Below, piece after piece: positions 44,283 to 56,338 of a stretch of DNA of 64,000 nucleotides. This DNA comes from Spiroplasma taiwanense CT-1. GTDB taxonomy: Bacteria > Bacillota_I > Bacilli_A > Mycoplasmatales > Mycoplasmataceae. The notes under the pieces were generated by a model. That model was not told the DNA's origin. It searched no databases and worked only from the letters and a program-made list of their open reading frames with translations. Where the stretch lies: the NCBI RefSeq assembly GCF_000439435.1, contig NC_021846.1, positions 744,001-808,000 of the forward strand, read 5' to 3'. Position numbers and translations under genes: made by a program. How positions within the stretch are numbered: position 1 is the first letter of the stretch; the number at the start of each line of letters is the position of its first letter.

Positions 44283-44768
44283 TTAAAATTTTATTGCAAA
44301 TCTTATAAAGTTTATATCTGCTCATTTTAATTTTATTTTTTTAGGTTTTCCTTTTATAAAGAAAGAAAATGTAAATAATTCATCTTTTTCTTCAACTAAT
44401 GTTGCTTGAAATTCACTAATATTTTCAATTGGATTATTTACTTTTAAGTAAAAATATTGATTTATATTATTTTTAAGAATGTTAGAGTCCCTAACTTCCC
44501 TTTCTGCTCCCGCACTTGATACTTCCAAAATATAAGGTTCTGTTAATTCAGTTAGTGAATCTAAAAATATAGAAATTTTTTCATTTGCTTTAATTAAAAA
44601 ATCAAATTCAATATCCTTTTTATTTAAATCAATATTTTCTACCAAAATTTGCAATACAATCGATTCATATTCATTAAGAATATTAATTTCATATAATTCA
44701 AATTCACATTCTTGTAGTAATAATTTAATTTTTTCCAAATAGTTTTGTTTAATTATTTTTAATTGCAT
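44283..44768 (-). CDS. rimP: Ribosome maturation factor RimP
   Basis: A 161-residue protein needed for 30S subunit assembly. N-terminal domain 'CEFELYEINILNEYE...LQILVE', the conserved 'ILEVSSAGAEREV' (usual form EVSSPGL-R), and a C-terminal SH3-like strand pattern. GAGGAAA before the ATG. It normally leads the nusA-infB operon; here it follows polC, and the next genes downstream are the C39 exporter cassette instead of nusA. Confidence 0.88.
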
Positions 44769-44827
44769 TTTTTTTCCTCATTTATAAAATATTTTACATT
44801 AATAAACAAAAAAGATAACATATTTCA

Positions 44828-47800
44828 CTAAAAATCAAATGAAAGTTGTTCGTCATCTTTTAAGTTATCTGTAATTTTTAATTTACTAAAAATTTCAATT
44901 TGTGTTTGTGTTACTTGTGTTCTTTGTTTTAAATCATTTACATTGACAATTTGTGTTTGAGTTCTTGCTTTAACAATAGAATTTGCAACAGCTTCACCTA
45001 AAGAATCAATTACATTAAATGGAGGATAAATTACTTTTTTTCCTGTATTTTCATCTTTTACAATAACAAATTTCATTGCATCAGAAATATTAAAATCTAT
45101 ATTTTTTATTTCAATACCTCTTTCAAGCATTTCAATTAATACTTCATAAATTGTCAATAATCCATTTTCTTTTGCAGAAACTGCTAATTTAGCATTTATT
45201 CTGTATTTTATATCTTCCATTTTAACTTTAATTTTATTAATACCACCAATACAACTTTCTAAATCAAAAAAATCTGACCTTGTTGTAAATCAAGTTGCAT
45301 AATATTCTTCAGGATAATAAATTTTATATCAAGCAACTCTATATGCCATTAAAACATAAGCGGTTGCATGTGCTTTTGGAAACATATATTTAATTTTTAA
45401 ACAACTATTTATATATCAATCTGGAACATTATGTTTTTTCATAATGTTTATTCATTCTCCAGAAAGACCGTTTCCTTTTCTAACACTTTCCATTATTTTA
45501 AATGAAGTTGAAGAATCAATATTTTTATTCATCAAATAAACCATAATATCATCTCTACATCCAATAACAGAAGATATATTTGCAATTCCATCACGAATTA
45601 AAGTTTGCGCATTTCCAACATATACATCTGTTCCATGACTTAAACCAGAAATTTGTACTAAATCTGCAAAAGTTTGTGGCTTAGTTTCTTTTAACATAGC
45701 TCTAACAAATTGAGTTCCAAATTCAGGTAAACCAATTGCTCCTGTTGTTTCTCCACCAATTTGTTCTGGTGTTAAATTAAGTGCACTTAATTCTGAAAAC
45801 AAAGAATAAACTTTTTTATCATCTGTAGGAATTAATATTGGATCAATATTTGTTAAATCAAATAACATTCTTAAAGCAGTTGGATCAACATGCCCTAAAA
45901 TATCCATTTTTAATAAATTATCATGAATTGAATGAAAATCAAAATGAGTAGTTAGTCAATCACTTTGTGAATCATCTGCTGGAAAATTAACTGGAGTAAA
46001 ATCTTCAATTTCAAATTCTTTTGGTAATATTATTATTCCTCCAGGATGTTGTCCTGTTGTTCTTTTTACTCCTGTTGATAATTCTGCAAGTCTTTCAATC
46101 TCAGCTTTTCTAAAAGTTTCTAAGTTAATCTGTTTTTTTTCAAGATAACCTAATGTATATCCATAAGCTGTTTTTTCAGCAACAGTTGAAATTGTACCTG
46201 CTCTAAAAACATTTTCTTCACCAAACATTTGTTTTGTAAAATTATGTGCAATTGGTTGATATTCTCCAGAAAAGTTTAAGTCAATATCTGGTACTTTATC
46301 TCCATCAAAACCCAGAAATGTTTCAAATGGTATATCATGACCATCTCCCATTAATTTTTCATTACAATTTGGACATTTTTTTTCTGGTAAATCATAACCA
46401 CACTTAAACTCTTCTAAAGTTTCAAAATCTGAATATTTACATTTTAAACAACGATAATGTGCTTTTAATGGATTTACTTCAGTAATTTTTGAAGTTGTTG
46501 CAACAAACGAACTACCCACAGAACCACGACTTCCAACCAAATAGCCATCTTCATTTGATTTTTTAACAAGTAAATGACAAATTCAATAAACAACAGCAAA
46601 ACCATGTTTTATTATTGAGGCAAGTTCTTTTTCTAATCTATCATTAACAATCTTTGGTAAAGTTTGACCATACAACTCTTTTGCATTTTTAAAACATTCA
46701 TCTGATAATAATTTATCAACATTTTCAATTTTTGGTGTGTATAGACCAAATTTTATTGGAACAACATCTTCATCAATCATATCTGAAATTTTTAAAGTAT
46801 TTTTTATTACAATTTCATGAATTAATTCACTATCTTCAAGCCATTTAAATTCTTCTAACATTTCATTTGTTGTTCTCAAGTGTTGATCTGGATTATCTTT
46901 AACTCTTTGCTTAAAATCATAGAGTGGATGATAAACTCCACCCAAACCTTTTGTATTTATATAAATATCACGAATTACTTTCAATTCAGGCTCGACATAA
47001 TGCGCATCACTTGTTGCAATTATTATTTTATTTTGCTTCTTAGATTCCTCTATTATTTTTTTAAGAATTAATTTTAAAGTTTCCAAATCTAAGTCTTCAG
47101 TTTGAATTAATTTTTTATATACGCTAAGTGGTTGAATTTCAATATAATCAAATATTGAAATAGCTTCTTGTAACATTTCAAATGTTCCAGTTCTTGCATA
47201 TTCAAAAACAAGACCATTAATACATCCACTACCAATTAAAATATTTCCTTCTTTTCTAAAATTAAGTAATTCTGATTGAAATATTTTTGGACTATTTAAA
47301 AAGTTTTTTACATGTGAATAAGAAATTACTTTATAAAGATTTTTTAAACCCTCATTATTTTTTGCAAGAACATTTACATGATATCCTCTAATTCTTTTAT
47401 AATTTTCATCTTCAAATTTATCTTTTGCAAATTTATTTCAATCTATATCATAATCTATTGAAGTTATTTTTTTTGCTTCATTTCACATATGTTCATAAAC
47501 ATTTGTTAAAACTTCTGCATCATAATCTGCACGATGGGCAATTTTATCATCATATAAAATTTGATATGCTTTAGCAACTGTTCCTAATCTATGATTTTTC
47601 AATTTTGGTTGTAAAATTCTTGAAAGTGCCAAAGTATCAATAACTGTATTTGTAAGTTCTGCATAACCAAATTTTTTTGCACAAACTTGCAAAAAATTAA
47701 AGTCAAAATTAGCATTATGAGCTATTAAAATTCCATTTTGAATTATTTCCATAATTTTTTTAAATTCAATCTCAATTGAATTTTTAGTTTCTAACATTTC

Positions 47801-49291
47801 ATTTGTTATTCCTGTAAGTTCAATTGTAAAATTCTTTAATTTCTTTTTTGGTTTAATTAAAATATCATATTTTTTATGAGTTCCTGCTGCATAATCATAA
47901 ACATTAGCTCCAAATTCAATTATTTCATCATACTCTGGTGACAATCCAGTTGTTTCTAAGTCCAAAACAACAAATTTTGATTTTCGTAAATTTTGATTTT
48001 TTGGATTTTTTATAAATCAAATATTTTCTTGAAGCATTGAAAGTTCACTACCATAAATTAATTTTATTTTTTCCTCTGGTTTTAAATTCTTATTTACTTC
48101 TTGAAGAGCTCAATATGCATCAGGAAAAGTTTGAACATTTAAGTGATCTGTCAAAGCAATTGCTTTTCAACCAAATCTTTTTGCAGCATGAATATAATCT
48201 TTTGCAGTACTTACTCCATCCATTACTGACATTTTTGTATGAATATGCATCTCTACTCTTTTTTCAGATGAACTATCTTTTCTAAATACCTTTTTTGATT
48301 CAATTTTTTTATATTTTTCAATATAAAAAATATATGTTTTATCAAAAGTAGAAAAATTATATTTACCATTAAAAGAAACTCAATCACCTTTTCTTATTAT
48401 TTGATTCTCATAACCAGTTAATTTTTCCTTTGTTTCTTCAGTCAATTCATCAAAAAAAGTTGGGTCATTATTTTTTTGAAAAAAAATACAAGTTACAGAT
48501 GAGCTTCCATCTGTGATTGAAAGATTATAAATATTTCTTCCAGCTTTTGATTTTCGAATTGATTTTGAAATAACTTCACCATGAATTGTAATATTTTGAG
48601 CATTTTCTTCTAAATCTACCAATTTTGAATAGGTTGGATTATTTAGTATTTCTTCATTTGAAACAAACTTTTGTCTAAATGAAGCAACTTTTTTATCAAT
48701 TATAGTATTTTCACTTTTTTGAATTTCTGACTTTGTGTTTAATTCAACTGATTTCACATAATCACTATGAACATTTTCTAGGACATTTTTTTTATTTTTT
48801 TCCAGAATTTTAATATCTAAATCAATATTTCTAAAACCATATTTCATTAATTTATTTTTATAATATTCTCTATGTTCTTCAAGTAAATTTTTTTCTATCT
48901 CATTAGAAACATTAAAAAAAATTATTCTATAATCTTCAAAATATTCAACAGTTAAAGGAGATAAAATCTTTATTGCTCCAGTTTTAATTTCTGCTTTTAA
49001 GTCTTTAATATATTCGATATGATTTCAAATTAATTCTTTTGTATAGTTTTGATTTTCTACTTCTAAATTTAATTTCGTTGGAATAAAAGTATTTGTTGTT
49101 AGAGCACTTTCCACTTTATGAAGAATATGTATTGGTAGAAAATCACTTAATTTAATAAATACTCTTAATTTACTTAATTCTCTATCAAATTCTGCTTCCT
49201 TATAAAATATTGCATTTTCAAAATATTTTTCTTCTTCTTCATTAAGAAAAATATTTAATTTTTCAAATAATTCTTTAATTTCTAATTTCAA
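44828..49291 (-). CDS. polC: DNA polymerase III alpha subunit, PolC type
   Basis: A 1487-residue replicative polymerase with built-in 3'-5' exonuclease, normal PolC length. N-terminal domain, an OB-fold segment ('[15 protein letters not shown]', near 250), a DEDDh exonuclease starting MDLETTGL (Asp-444 region), split PHP domain, catalytic palm with '[12 protein letters not shown]', a zinc region ([16 protein letters not shown]), and the C-terminal duplex-binding part. More than ten Trp codons are TGA. The start codon is TTG with GAGG 8 nt upstream. It follows rseP by 24 nt. Confidence 0.97.
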
Positions 49292-49315
49292 TTCTCTAAC
49301 CTCGCTTAAACTTAC

Positions 49316-50551
49316 CTAAATAATGAAGTCCTTTATTGTAATTATAATAAATAATAATAAAAATAAAATTGCTCCAACACTATTTACAATGATCTTATAT
49401 TTATATGGTAATTCTTTTTTTATAATCATTTCAATAAAATTTTCTAATAATCTATATCCATCAAGTGGAGGAATAAATATTAAATTTAAAATAAATAAAT
49501 TTGCACTGATCATTGCAACATATAAAAAGAATTGATCTGCACTTCCTAATAAAGTTGCTGTTTGTCTCGCAACTCCAACTGGACCCGCCAATTGGTCAAA
49601 TTGACCTGTAAAAACCATCCCTAAAGCTTGAAGAATTGAAATTGAATCTTTAAAGGTTTCTTTTCAACCTGCACCATAAGCTTCCCCTACACTTCTGTAA
49701 AGTCTATTTGGAGCAGCAATTCCAATTGTTTCTCCTGATTTATAATCAGAAAATTCTGTGTATTTTGGATTTTCATTTGAAACTCCCGAATATTTATCTA
49801 CTTTTTTATAACTAAACATAATTTGAACATTTTCATATCCATTTGCTTTAGATAAATTATTTAAAAAATTGTATACTGTTTTTTCATAATTTGCAGATTG
49901 ATTATTGTCTTCAGTATTTATTTTTTCATCAAGACATTCTGTTTGATTTTGTTCTGTTGTATTACAAATATTGTCAAATAAAACAATTTCTTCTTGAGAT
50001 TCAGGATTAATTGTTTTCATTGTTCAACCTCAAATTACATATTCTTGACCAATATAATTAATTTCTGGATTATCAAGTTGCTCTTTTTTTAATATTAATT
50101 TTGCTGCAATTTTTTCTTGATCATAAGTTGCACCAAAATAAGACATATCATTTTTTTTAACTTGTAGAGCTGCAAAAATTGAAGTAAATAAAAGCAAAGC
50201 AATCGCTAAATTCATAGCTGGACCTGCCAAAATAAAAAACATTTTTTTTCATCTTGCAATATAATCTAATTTTCTCTCATTTGGAACTTCTTCATCTTCT
50301 CTTTCACTTGGAGGATCTACTTTATCAGATGCAATAGAACAATACCCACCAAGTGGAATTACTCTTATTGAAAATCAAGTTTCTTTTCTTTTTCATACAA
50401 AAATTCTTGGTCCAAAACCAATTGAAAATTCATAAACATATGCATTTGATAATTTAGCTACTATGAAATGTCCAAATTCATGTATTGTAATTAAAATTAA
50501 CATTACTAATATACCAATAAAAAATGCCAATACTATTAAACCACTACTCAT
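49316..50551 (-). CDS. rseP: Site-2 intramembrane metalloprotease (RseP/RasP family)
   Basis: A 411-residue membrane zinc protease that cuts membrane-embedded substrates. HEFGH at residues 24-28 in the first helix and 'PPLDGYRLL' (Asp-364) in a late helix form the metal site. The PDZ-like middle carries an acidic insert with two cysteines (NICNTTEQNQTECLDEK). Its start overlaps the dxr stop by 8 nt. Place between dxr and polC is the standard Firmicute arrangement. Targets here are unknown. Confidence 0.94.
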
Positions 50552-51680
50552 TAATAAATCCCTCTATTATTCTTTTTGTTTCTATTCTTATTTCTTGATC
50601 AAAATTAAAAATCTCTTCATAATTATTGTAATTAAAATTAATTGTATTATTAAATATTCTTTCAACAATTTCTGTAATTTGAAAAAAATTTATTTTTTCT
50701 TTTAAAAAAGAATCGACGCAAATTTCATTTGCTGCATTCAAAGCAATTGCTTTTGAATTTTTTGAGTTAATACAATCCAAAGCAAATTTTATTGGTTTAA
50801 ATCTTAATTGATCTATTTCTTTTAATTCTAATTTCACTATTTCTTTAAAATTAATTGCTTTTTGATTTGTAAATTTTTTTCTATTAGGATAATTTAAAAA
50901 ATAATTTATGACTTGTTTCATATCTGGAACTGATAATTGTGCTTTTATACTAAAATCGCTAAATTCCACCATCGAATGAATTATTGCTTGTGGATGAATT
51001 AAAGTTACTATATTTTTAACTTTAAACAAATGATAGGCTTCTAGTATTTCAAAAGCTTTATTGAACATTGTTGCACTATCAATAGTTATTTTATTTCCCA
51101 TATTTCAATTTGGATGATTTAATGCTTCTGTTTTTGAAACGTTTTTAGTTTGCTCTAGTGTTAATTCTCTAAAACTTCCTCCTGAAGCTGTTAAATAAAT
51201 TTTTGAGGGCTTGTTTTGAGTTTCTAAACATTGAAAAATCGCACAATGTTCTGAATCTAGTGGAAATATTTTAGCTTTAGGAAATTCTTTCAATTTTAAA
51301 TTTATTAAGTCTCCTGCAGTCACAAAAGACTCTTTATTAGCATTTAATAAAATTAAACTTTTTTCAATTGACTTTAATGTAACTTGTAAACCGAAAAAAC
51401 CACTTAAAGCATTTATTACAATTTCATCTTCAGTTGAAAATAAACTATTTATATTATCATTAAAAAAACTAACATCTTTAAATTTTAAATTCATTTCAGT
51501 TTTTTGTGTTGAATAAACTTTTTTAATATTTTTAAATTCCTTTAAAATTAAATCAAGTTCTGAAACATTTTTACCAACACTTATAGCAACTAAATTAAAT
51601 TTATCTTTATTATTTTTTAGTATTTCAATACATTGCTTTCCAATATTTCCTGAAGCTCCAAATAAAATTACATTTTTCAT
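50544..51680 (-). CDS. dxr: 1-deoxy-D-xylulose 5-phosphate reductoisomerase
   Basis: A 378-residue NADPH enzyme, first committed step of the DXP isoprenoid route. NADPH loop GASGNIGKQ (8-16), catalytic 'PLDSEHCAIFQ', 'ASGGSFRE' and 'WNMGNKITIDSATMFNK'. The Trp of WNMG is TGA. Works with ispH at 25784-26653. Overlaps rseP and starts 4 nt after the cdsA stop. Confidence 0.96.
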
Positions 51681-51683
51681 TTT

Positions 51684-52778
51684 TTAAACCGTATTTGCTA
51701 AAGTAAGAAATAGAAATAAAATAAATAATGAAAAAACTATTGAATCTAATCTATCTAATAAACCACCATGACCTGGAATTAATTTAGAAAAATCTTTAAT
51801 TTTTACAGATCTTTTAACTCATGAAAATAACAAATCTCCAAATAAACCAATTATAGGAAATGCAACAGCTAATAAAATATAAATCAATATCTGTATTGCT
51901 TGAGATTTTGTTTTTATTAGTTCCATTGTTTCATTTAATGGTTTATAGTCATCTAAAGTAAATATAAATATTAAAGCATAAATAATTCCAAAAAATGTAG
52001 ACACACTTAAACCAATTAAAGCACCTTCTCAAGTTTTTTTTGGAGAAATTACAGAAGCTAATTTTGTTTTTCCAAGTGTCATTCCTCCAATATATGCAAA
52101 TGAATCACTTAAAATTATCATTAATCATATTCAAATAATTGTATTAAATGAAAATCTTGCAGAAATTGATTCTGTTACTTCATAAAATGGATTTAATGAT
52201 AATGAAGCAATTGAAAAACCTTTTAACCCAAAAATTATTATCATTGATATCATAAAATTTACTAAAGTATCTTTTTTCAAAATGCTTTTATTAATAAATG
52301 ATGATAAAAAGTAAAAAAATAAAATAATACAAATAATTACTGGTAATTGTCAAGAAGAAAATCAAGAAGATAAATTCATTTTTTGATAAAAAGAAAAATT
52401 ATATAAATCTTTTGATGTTGGAAAAATATATATAAAAATACCTACTAAAATAAAAAACATTTGTAAATATCATTTTGAAAAGTTTAAAGCCATATTAATT
52501 TCAAATAAACAAAATGAAAGAACTAATATCGTTGAAACAATTGAAAGATATGAAAAAATATCTGTGTCAAAAATGTTTATTAATGATGTATAAAGTGCAC
52601 CAGTAACTATAAAGAATAATAAAAATAATAATAAAATAATTGTTGAAGCAAATCTAACTTTAAAACTATGTATACCATCTTTTGTTTTAAAACGATTTAT
52701 ACCAACTTCATTATTTTCAGGTGTTAAATCAACAATTTCTGTTAATTCAAATTCTTTACTCTTTTTATTTTTTTTCAT
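51684..52778 (-). CDS. cdsA: Phosphatidate cytidylyltransferase
   Basis: A 364-residue membrane enzyme that makes CDP-diacylglycerol from phosphatidate. An N-terminal cytoplasmic extension of about 45 charged residues is followed by eight or so membrane helices. The family signature reads '[17 protein letters not shown]' and 'SPKKTWEG', with the C-terminal '[14 protein letters not shown]' (about 333-346). The ATG lies within the last codons of uppS (overlap of 14 nt). Confidence 0.94.
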
Positions 52779-53484
52779 TTTCCATTATTCCTCCAAATCT
52801 TCTATCTCTTAAATTAAAATCTTCAATAGCTTCTTTTAAATCATCTTTTGAAAAATCTGGTCAGTAAACCTTTGTAAAATATAGTTCTGAATAAGCCAAT
52901 TGCAATAGCATAAAATTACTAATTCTTTGTTCCCCACCAGTTCTTATTAATAAATCAACTGGTGGAATATTTTTAGTGTATAAATTATCTATAATGTTTT
53001 GAATACTAAATTCATTAATATTCATTTGATTATTTATAATATTATTTAATACTATTTTAAATGAATTTTCTAGTTCAACAAATGATCCATAATCAAATGC
53101 AAAATTAACAATAATTGTTTTGCATTCTCTAGTTTCATTTTCTAAGTCCTCTAAAATTTTTCTAACTGAATCAGGAACAATATTTCTTCTACCAATTCAA
53201 TTTATTTTAATGTCCTCTTTTAAATATTGTTTTTTCTTTTTTTCTGAAAAAATTTCACTTGGAAATTTCATCAAATACTCAATTTCTTTTTTTGGTCTAT
53301 TTCAATTTTCAGTTGAAAAACAAAATAAAGTTACATATTTTATATTATATTTTTTTAAATTTAAAATTGTGGGAAAAATATTTTGCATTCCTATTTTATG
53401 ACCATAAGTTCTCGGTTTTTTTCTTTCTTTTGCTCATCTTCCATTGCCATCCAAAATGAAGGCAATATGTTGTAATTTTTTAAT
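52765..53484 (-). CDS. uppS: Isoprenyl (undecaprenyl) diphosphate synthase, ATT start
   Basis: A 239-residue cis-prenyltransferase. The signature [15 protein letters not shown] is at residues 6-20, and C-terminal '[22 protein letters not shown]' style motifs ([11 protein letters not shown]) are intact. No ATG, GTG or TTG is available in frame before the signature. GAGG stands 8 nt upstream of an ATT codon at 53484 that would give the family-typical N-terminus (M)[11 protein letters not shown] initiation is therefore inferred; an upstream ATA is the alternative. It follows pepP by 14 nt and overlaps cdsA. Confidence 0.9.
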
Positions 53485-53498
53485 AACTACCGCCTCTT

Positions 53499-54563
53499 TT
53501 ATTTTACTATTTGTAACTCTCTTAATGGAGTTGTTAAATATTCATATCCATCTTTTGTTACAAGAATATCATCTTCAATTCTAATTCCACCAATTTCAGG
53601 AATATAAATACCTGGTTCTACAGTTACACACATTCCTTCAATAAGTTTCTTATTACCTGCAACTGAATTATATGGTTCTTCATGAATTTCAATACCTAAA
53701 CCATGTCCTGTTCCATGTGTAAAATATTTACCATATCCTTTTTTATCAATGAAATCCAAACAAATTTTATGAATTTCACTTCCTAAAATGCCTGGTTTAA
53801 TTGCTTCAATTCCAAGTTGTTGAGATTGATAAACTATTTCATAAATTTCTTTCAATTTTTTATTATCATCATTTCCCATTGCAAATGTTCTTGTTTGATC
53901 AGAACAATAACCATTGTAAATGCAACCCATATCTAAAGTAACAAAATCACCAATTTCGATTATTTTATCAGTTGGTACTGCATGTGGTTTACTTCCATTT
54001 CTCCCACTTGCAACAATAGTATCAAAACTTAATTTTTCTGCACCATTTTGTAAAAAACTATTTGTTACAAAGTGAGATAATTCTTTTTCTGTCATTCCAG
54101 GTTTTACAAATTGTAAAACATCTAAAAAAACCTTGTGAGTAATTTCACAAGCTTTTTTAACTTGTTCAATTTCTCATTTATCTTTTACCATTCTTACACT
54201 ATCAAAATTATAACCAATAACTTCTGCTTTAATATTTCTACTAAATGATTCTGCTTGATTTACAAAAATTCAATCATTTTCAAAAACTATTTTTTTAATA
54301 GAATTTTGTTCAATTTTTTCATTTATTAATTCATACACTTTTCCAAATTCAATAATTTCATCAATATTATTAATTGATTTTGATTCTCTTGCAGTTGTTA
54401 TATATCTTCCATCTAAAAATAGAAAACTTTTTGATTTTGTATATAAAATGTATCCTAAACTTGATTGAAATCTAGAAAATCAGTATCTATTTTGTGGTGA
54501 ATATAACAAAATTGCATCCGAATTTGTTTCCTCTAATATTTTATTTAATATTTCTTTTTTCAT
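53499..54563 (-). CDS. pepP: Xaa-Pro aminopeptidase (M24 family)
   Basis: A 354-residue cytosolic metallopeptidase removing N-terminal residues before proline. The creatinase-like N-terminal half is followed by the pita-bread catalytic domain. Metal ligands are visible in 'VTLDMGCIYNGYCSDQTRTF' (two Asp; shown as DMG and SDQTRTF), 'GTGHGLG', 'VEPGIY' and 'IRIEDD'. The start has AAAGAG upstream. Sits ahead of uppS on the same strand. Confidence 0.93.
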
Positions 54564-54631
54564 AATTTATCACTCTTTCCTTCTTTTTTATAAAAAAAGG
54601 AAACAAAAAGTAAATTTCACATTTTGAATCC

Positions 54632-54775
54632 TTATTTTTTTTGTTTATGTATTTGGTGAGAATTACATTTAAAACAATGTTTTTTAACTTCTATTTTATT
54701 CTTTCTTTTATCATTTTTTGCAATATAATTTTCTTCTTTGCAAGTTGAACAACGTAGAATAACTCCTTCACGCAT
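54632..54775 (-). CDS. rpmG: 50S ribosomal protein L33
   Basis: A 47-residue basic ribosomal protein of the zinc-binding L33 type: C9-x2-C12 and C34-x2-C37, with 'IAKNDKRKN'. GGAGG lies before the ATG. It is short for the usual listing but complete. Confidence 0.92.
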   Translation of the reverse strand: MREGVILRCSTCKEENYIAKNDKRKNKIEVKKHCFKCNSHQIHKQKK

Positions 54776-54918
54776 ATTTTTAGCCTCCTTATTTTTATTA
54801 AGATATTAAGCAAATTAATAATATCAAAAAAAATTATAAAAGTCTTATTTTTTTATTTAAATACTATTTTTTTAATAAAAATGTGTAAAATAATAATAGT
54901 ATTTTTAGGAGTGATATC

Positions 54919-55749
54919 ATGAAAAAGTTACTAAGTGCAGTTTCGGCTATAACGTTAGTATCATCATCAACAATAACTGTTGTTGCTTGTAGTTCAAATG
55001 AATACTTTGAAAAATTTGAAGGTTGAATTGCAAATAAAGAATCTTTTGTACTTTATATTGGAGCAGATGATTGTGATTATTGTGTTCAATTTGAAAACGC
55101 AATGGATAATCAGAAAACTTATGTTGAACAAAAACTAACTAAAATGAGTACAGATTACCAAAATTTATACACAGAAAATGTTTATCAAGATTCTTTAACA
55201 GCTTTTGGAGAAAAATTAACAAACAATAAACCTGTTGACTTTAGAACATTTAAAACAGAAGAAAAAGCAAATAACTTTAAAGAAAAATGAAGTATAAATT
55301 TATTAGATTGAATTAAAGATAAAGTAATTGAAATATATTTTGATAATTTAATTGCTTCATCAATAAATAATTCAGATCTATATAAATTTAAAAAAATTGC
55401 TAAAGAAAAAGTAAATACTTACTTTGATTCTAATAAGGGTACTCCTTTCTTTCTAACTATTAGAAATGGAAAACTAGTTAGTTGAACTCAAGGATTTGAA
55501 AAAGATTCTTTAGGTTGAGATGAAAATTCTTTAAATAAGTTATTTGATCCAATTGTTAGTGAGTTTTTAAATAGTGAAATTGAAACTGAGATTGTTAATA
55601 AGATTAATGGTTCTTCAACTGGAGGAGAAGGTTCTACTGATTCTGCTGCAATGAAAGTAAATAATTATAATTATACAAATAATCTTGATGAATATTCAAA
55701 AAATTATGATTTACAATTATTACTAGATCAATATAAACAAACTTTATAG
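54919..55749 (+). CDS. Thioredoxin-like lipoprotein, 276 aa
   Basis: A lipoprotein (leader to Cys-24, lipobox VVAC) whose mature part looks thioredoxin-like. The strand 'FVLYIGADDCDYC' places a CxxC motif (C52-DY-C55) at the strand end. 'GTPFFLTIRNGKLVSW' around 175-176 supplies the cis-Pro loop and following strand. A long helical insert separates them, more than in plain thioredoxin. It is predicted to act outside the membrane as a thiol oxidoreductase or disulfide handler. A Ser/Gly-rich stretch (GSSTGGEGSTDS) precedes the C-terminus. AGGAG precedes the ATG. Transcription converges on the tRNA cluster. Confidence 0.75.
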
Positions 55750-55760
55750 TTTGTTTTTTT
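55735..55760 (+). terminator. Terminator of the thioredoxin-like lipoprotein gene
   Basis: Stem AAACAAACT / AGTTTGTTT with a TTAT loop followed by T-rich sequence; the left arm overlaps the last codons. Confidence 0.8.
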
Positions 55761-55780
55761 ATTTCTTAATTTAAAAATAA

Positions 55781-55807
55781 AAAAACACTTTTGAAAAAAG
55801 TGTTTTT
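55781..55807. terminator. Terminator of the tRNA operon
   Basis: A 12-bp stem (AAAAACACTTTT / AAAAGTGTTTTT) with a 3-nt loop, just past tRNA-Leu on the minus strand. Confidence 0.82.
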
Positions 55808-55823
55808 AAATCAAGTCCTAATT

Positions 55824-55912
55824 TGGTCCCCGGGGCCGGACTTGAACCGGCACGACCGCTTAAAGTCGCTGGATTTTAAGTCCAGTGCGTCTACCAATTC
55901 CGCCACCCGGGG
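55824..55912 (-). tRNA. tRNA-Leu (anticodon UAA)
   Basis: An 89-nt tRNA with a long variable arm, encoded CCA, acceptor CCCCGGG / CCCGGGG and anticodon loop CTTAAAA. Reads UUA, the dominant Leu codon here. Last gene of the five-tRNA operon. Confidence 0.97.
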
Positions 55913-55929
55913 AATATATAAAAAATAAA

Positions 55930-56005
<76 letters not shown>

Positions 56006-56025
56006 AATAATAATATAAAAATAAA

Positions 56026-56100
56026 TGGCTGGGCCAGCAGGATTCGAACCGGCGCATGATGGAGTCAAAGTCCATTGCCTTACCGCTTGGCTATGGCCCA
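56026..56100 (-). tRNA. tRNA-Gln (anticodon UUG)
   Basis: A 75-nt tRNA with anticodon loop CTTTGAC, encoded CCA and acceptor TGGGCCA / TGGCCCA. Confidence 0.97.
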
Positions 56101-56105
56101 ATAAA

Positions 56106-56189
56106 TGGTGGGGAGAGACGGATTCGAACCGCCGAACCGTTAGGAGATGGTTTACAGCCACCCGCGTTTAGCCACTTCGCTATCTCCCC
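56106..56189 (-). tRNA. tRNA-Tyr (anticodon GUA)
   Basis: An 84-nt tRNA with long variable arm, anticodon loop CTGTAAA, encoded CCA and acceptor GGGGAGA / TCTCCCC. Confidence 0.97.
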
Positions 56190-56202
56190 AATATAATATA
56201 AG

Positions 56203-56278
56203 TGGTGCTGACTAAAGGACTCGAACCTTCGACCTATTGATTACTAGTCAATTGCTCTACCAACTGAGCTAAGTCAGC
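56203..56278 (-). tRNA. tRNA-Thr (anticodon AGU)
   Basis: A 76-nt tRNA with anticodon loop CTAGTAA, giving anticodon AGU, encoded CCA and acceptor GCTGACT / AGTCAGC. An A at position 34 is rare in bacteria outside tRNA-Arg; Mycoplasma capricolum is known to have an unmodified tRNA-Thr(AGU). First tRNA after the operon promoter. Confidence 0.95.
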
Positions 56279-56308
56279 AGTATTCTTCTTAAAGTAAGAA
56301 CCTTTTCA

Positions 56309-56338
56309 ATTATACAAAAAAATAATAAATAAAGTCAA
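56309..56338 (-). promoter_or_regulatory. Promoter of the tRNA operon
   Basis: TTGACT (-35, 56338-56333) and TATAAT (-10, 56314-56309) on the minus strand with 18-nt spacing, about 30 nt ahead of tRNA-Thr. Confidence 0.85.
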
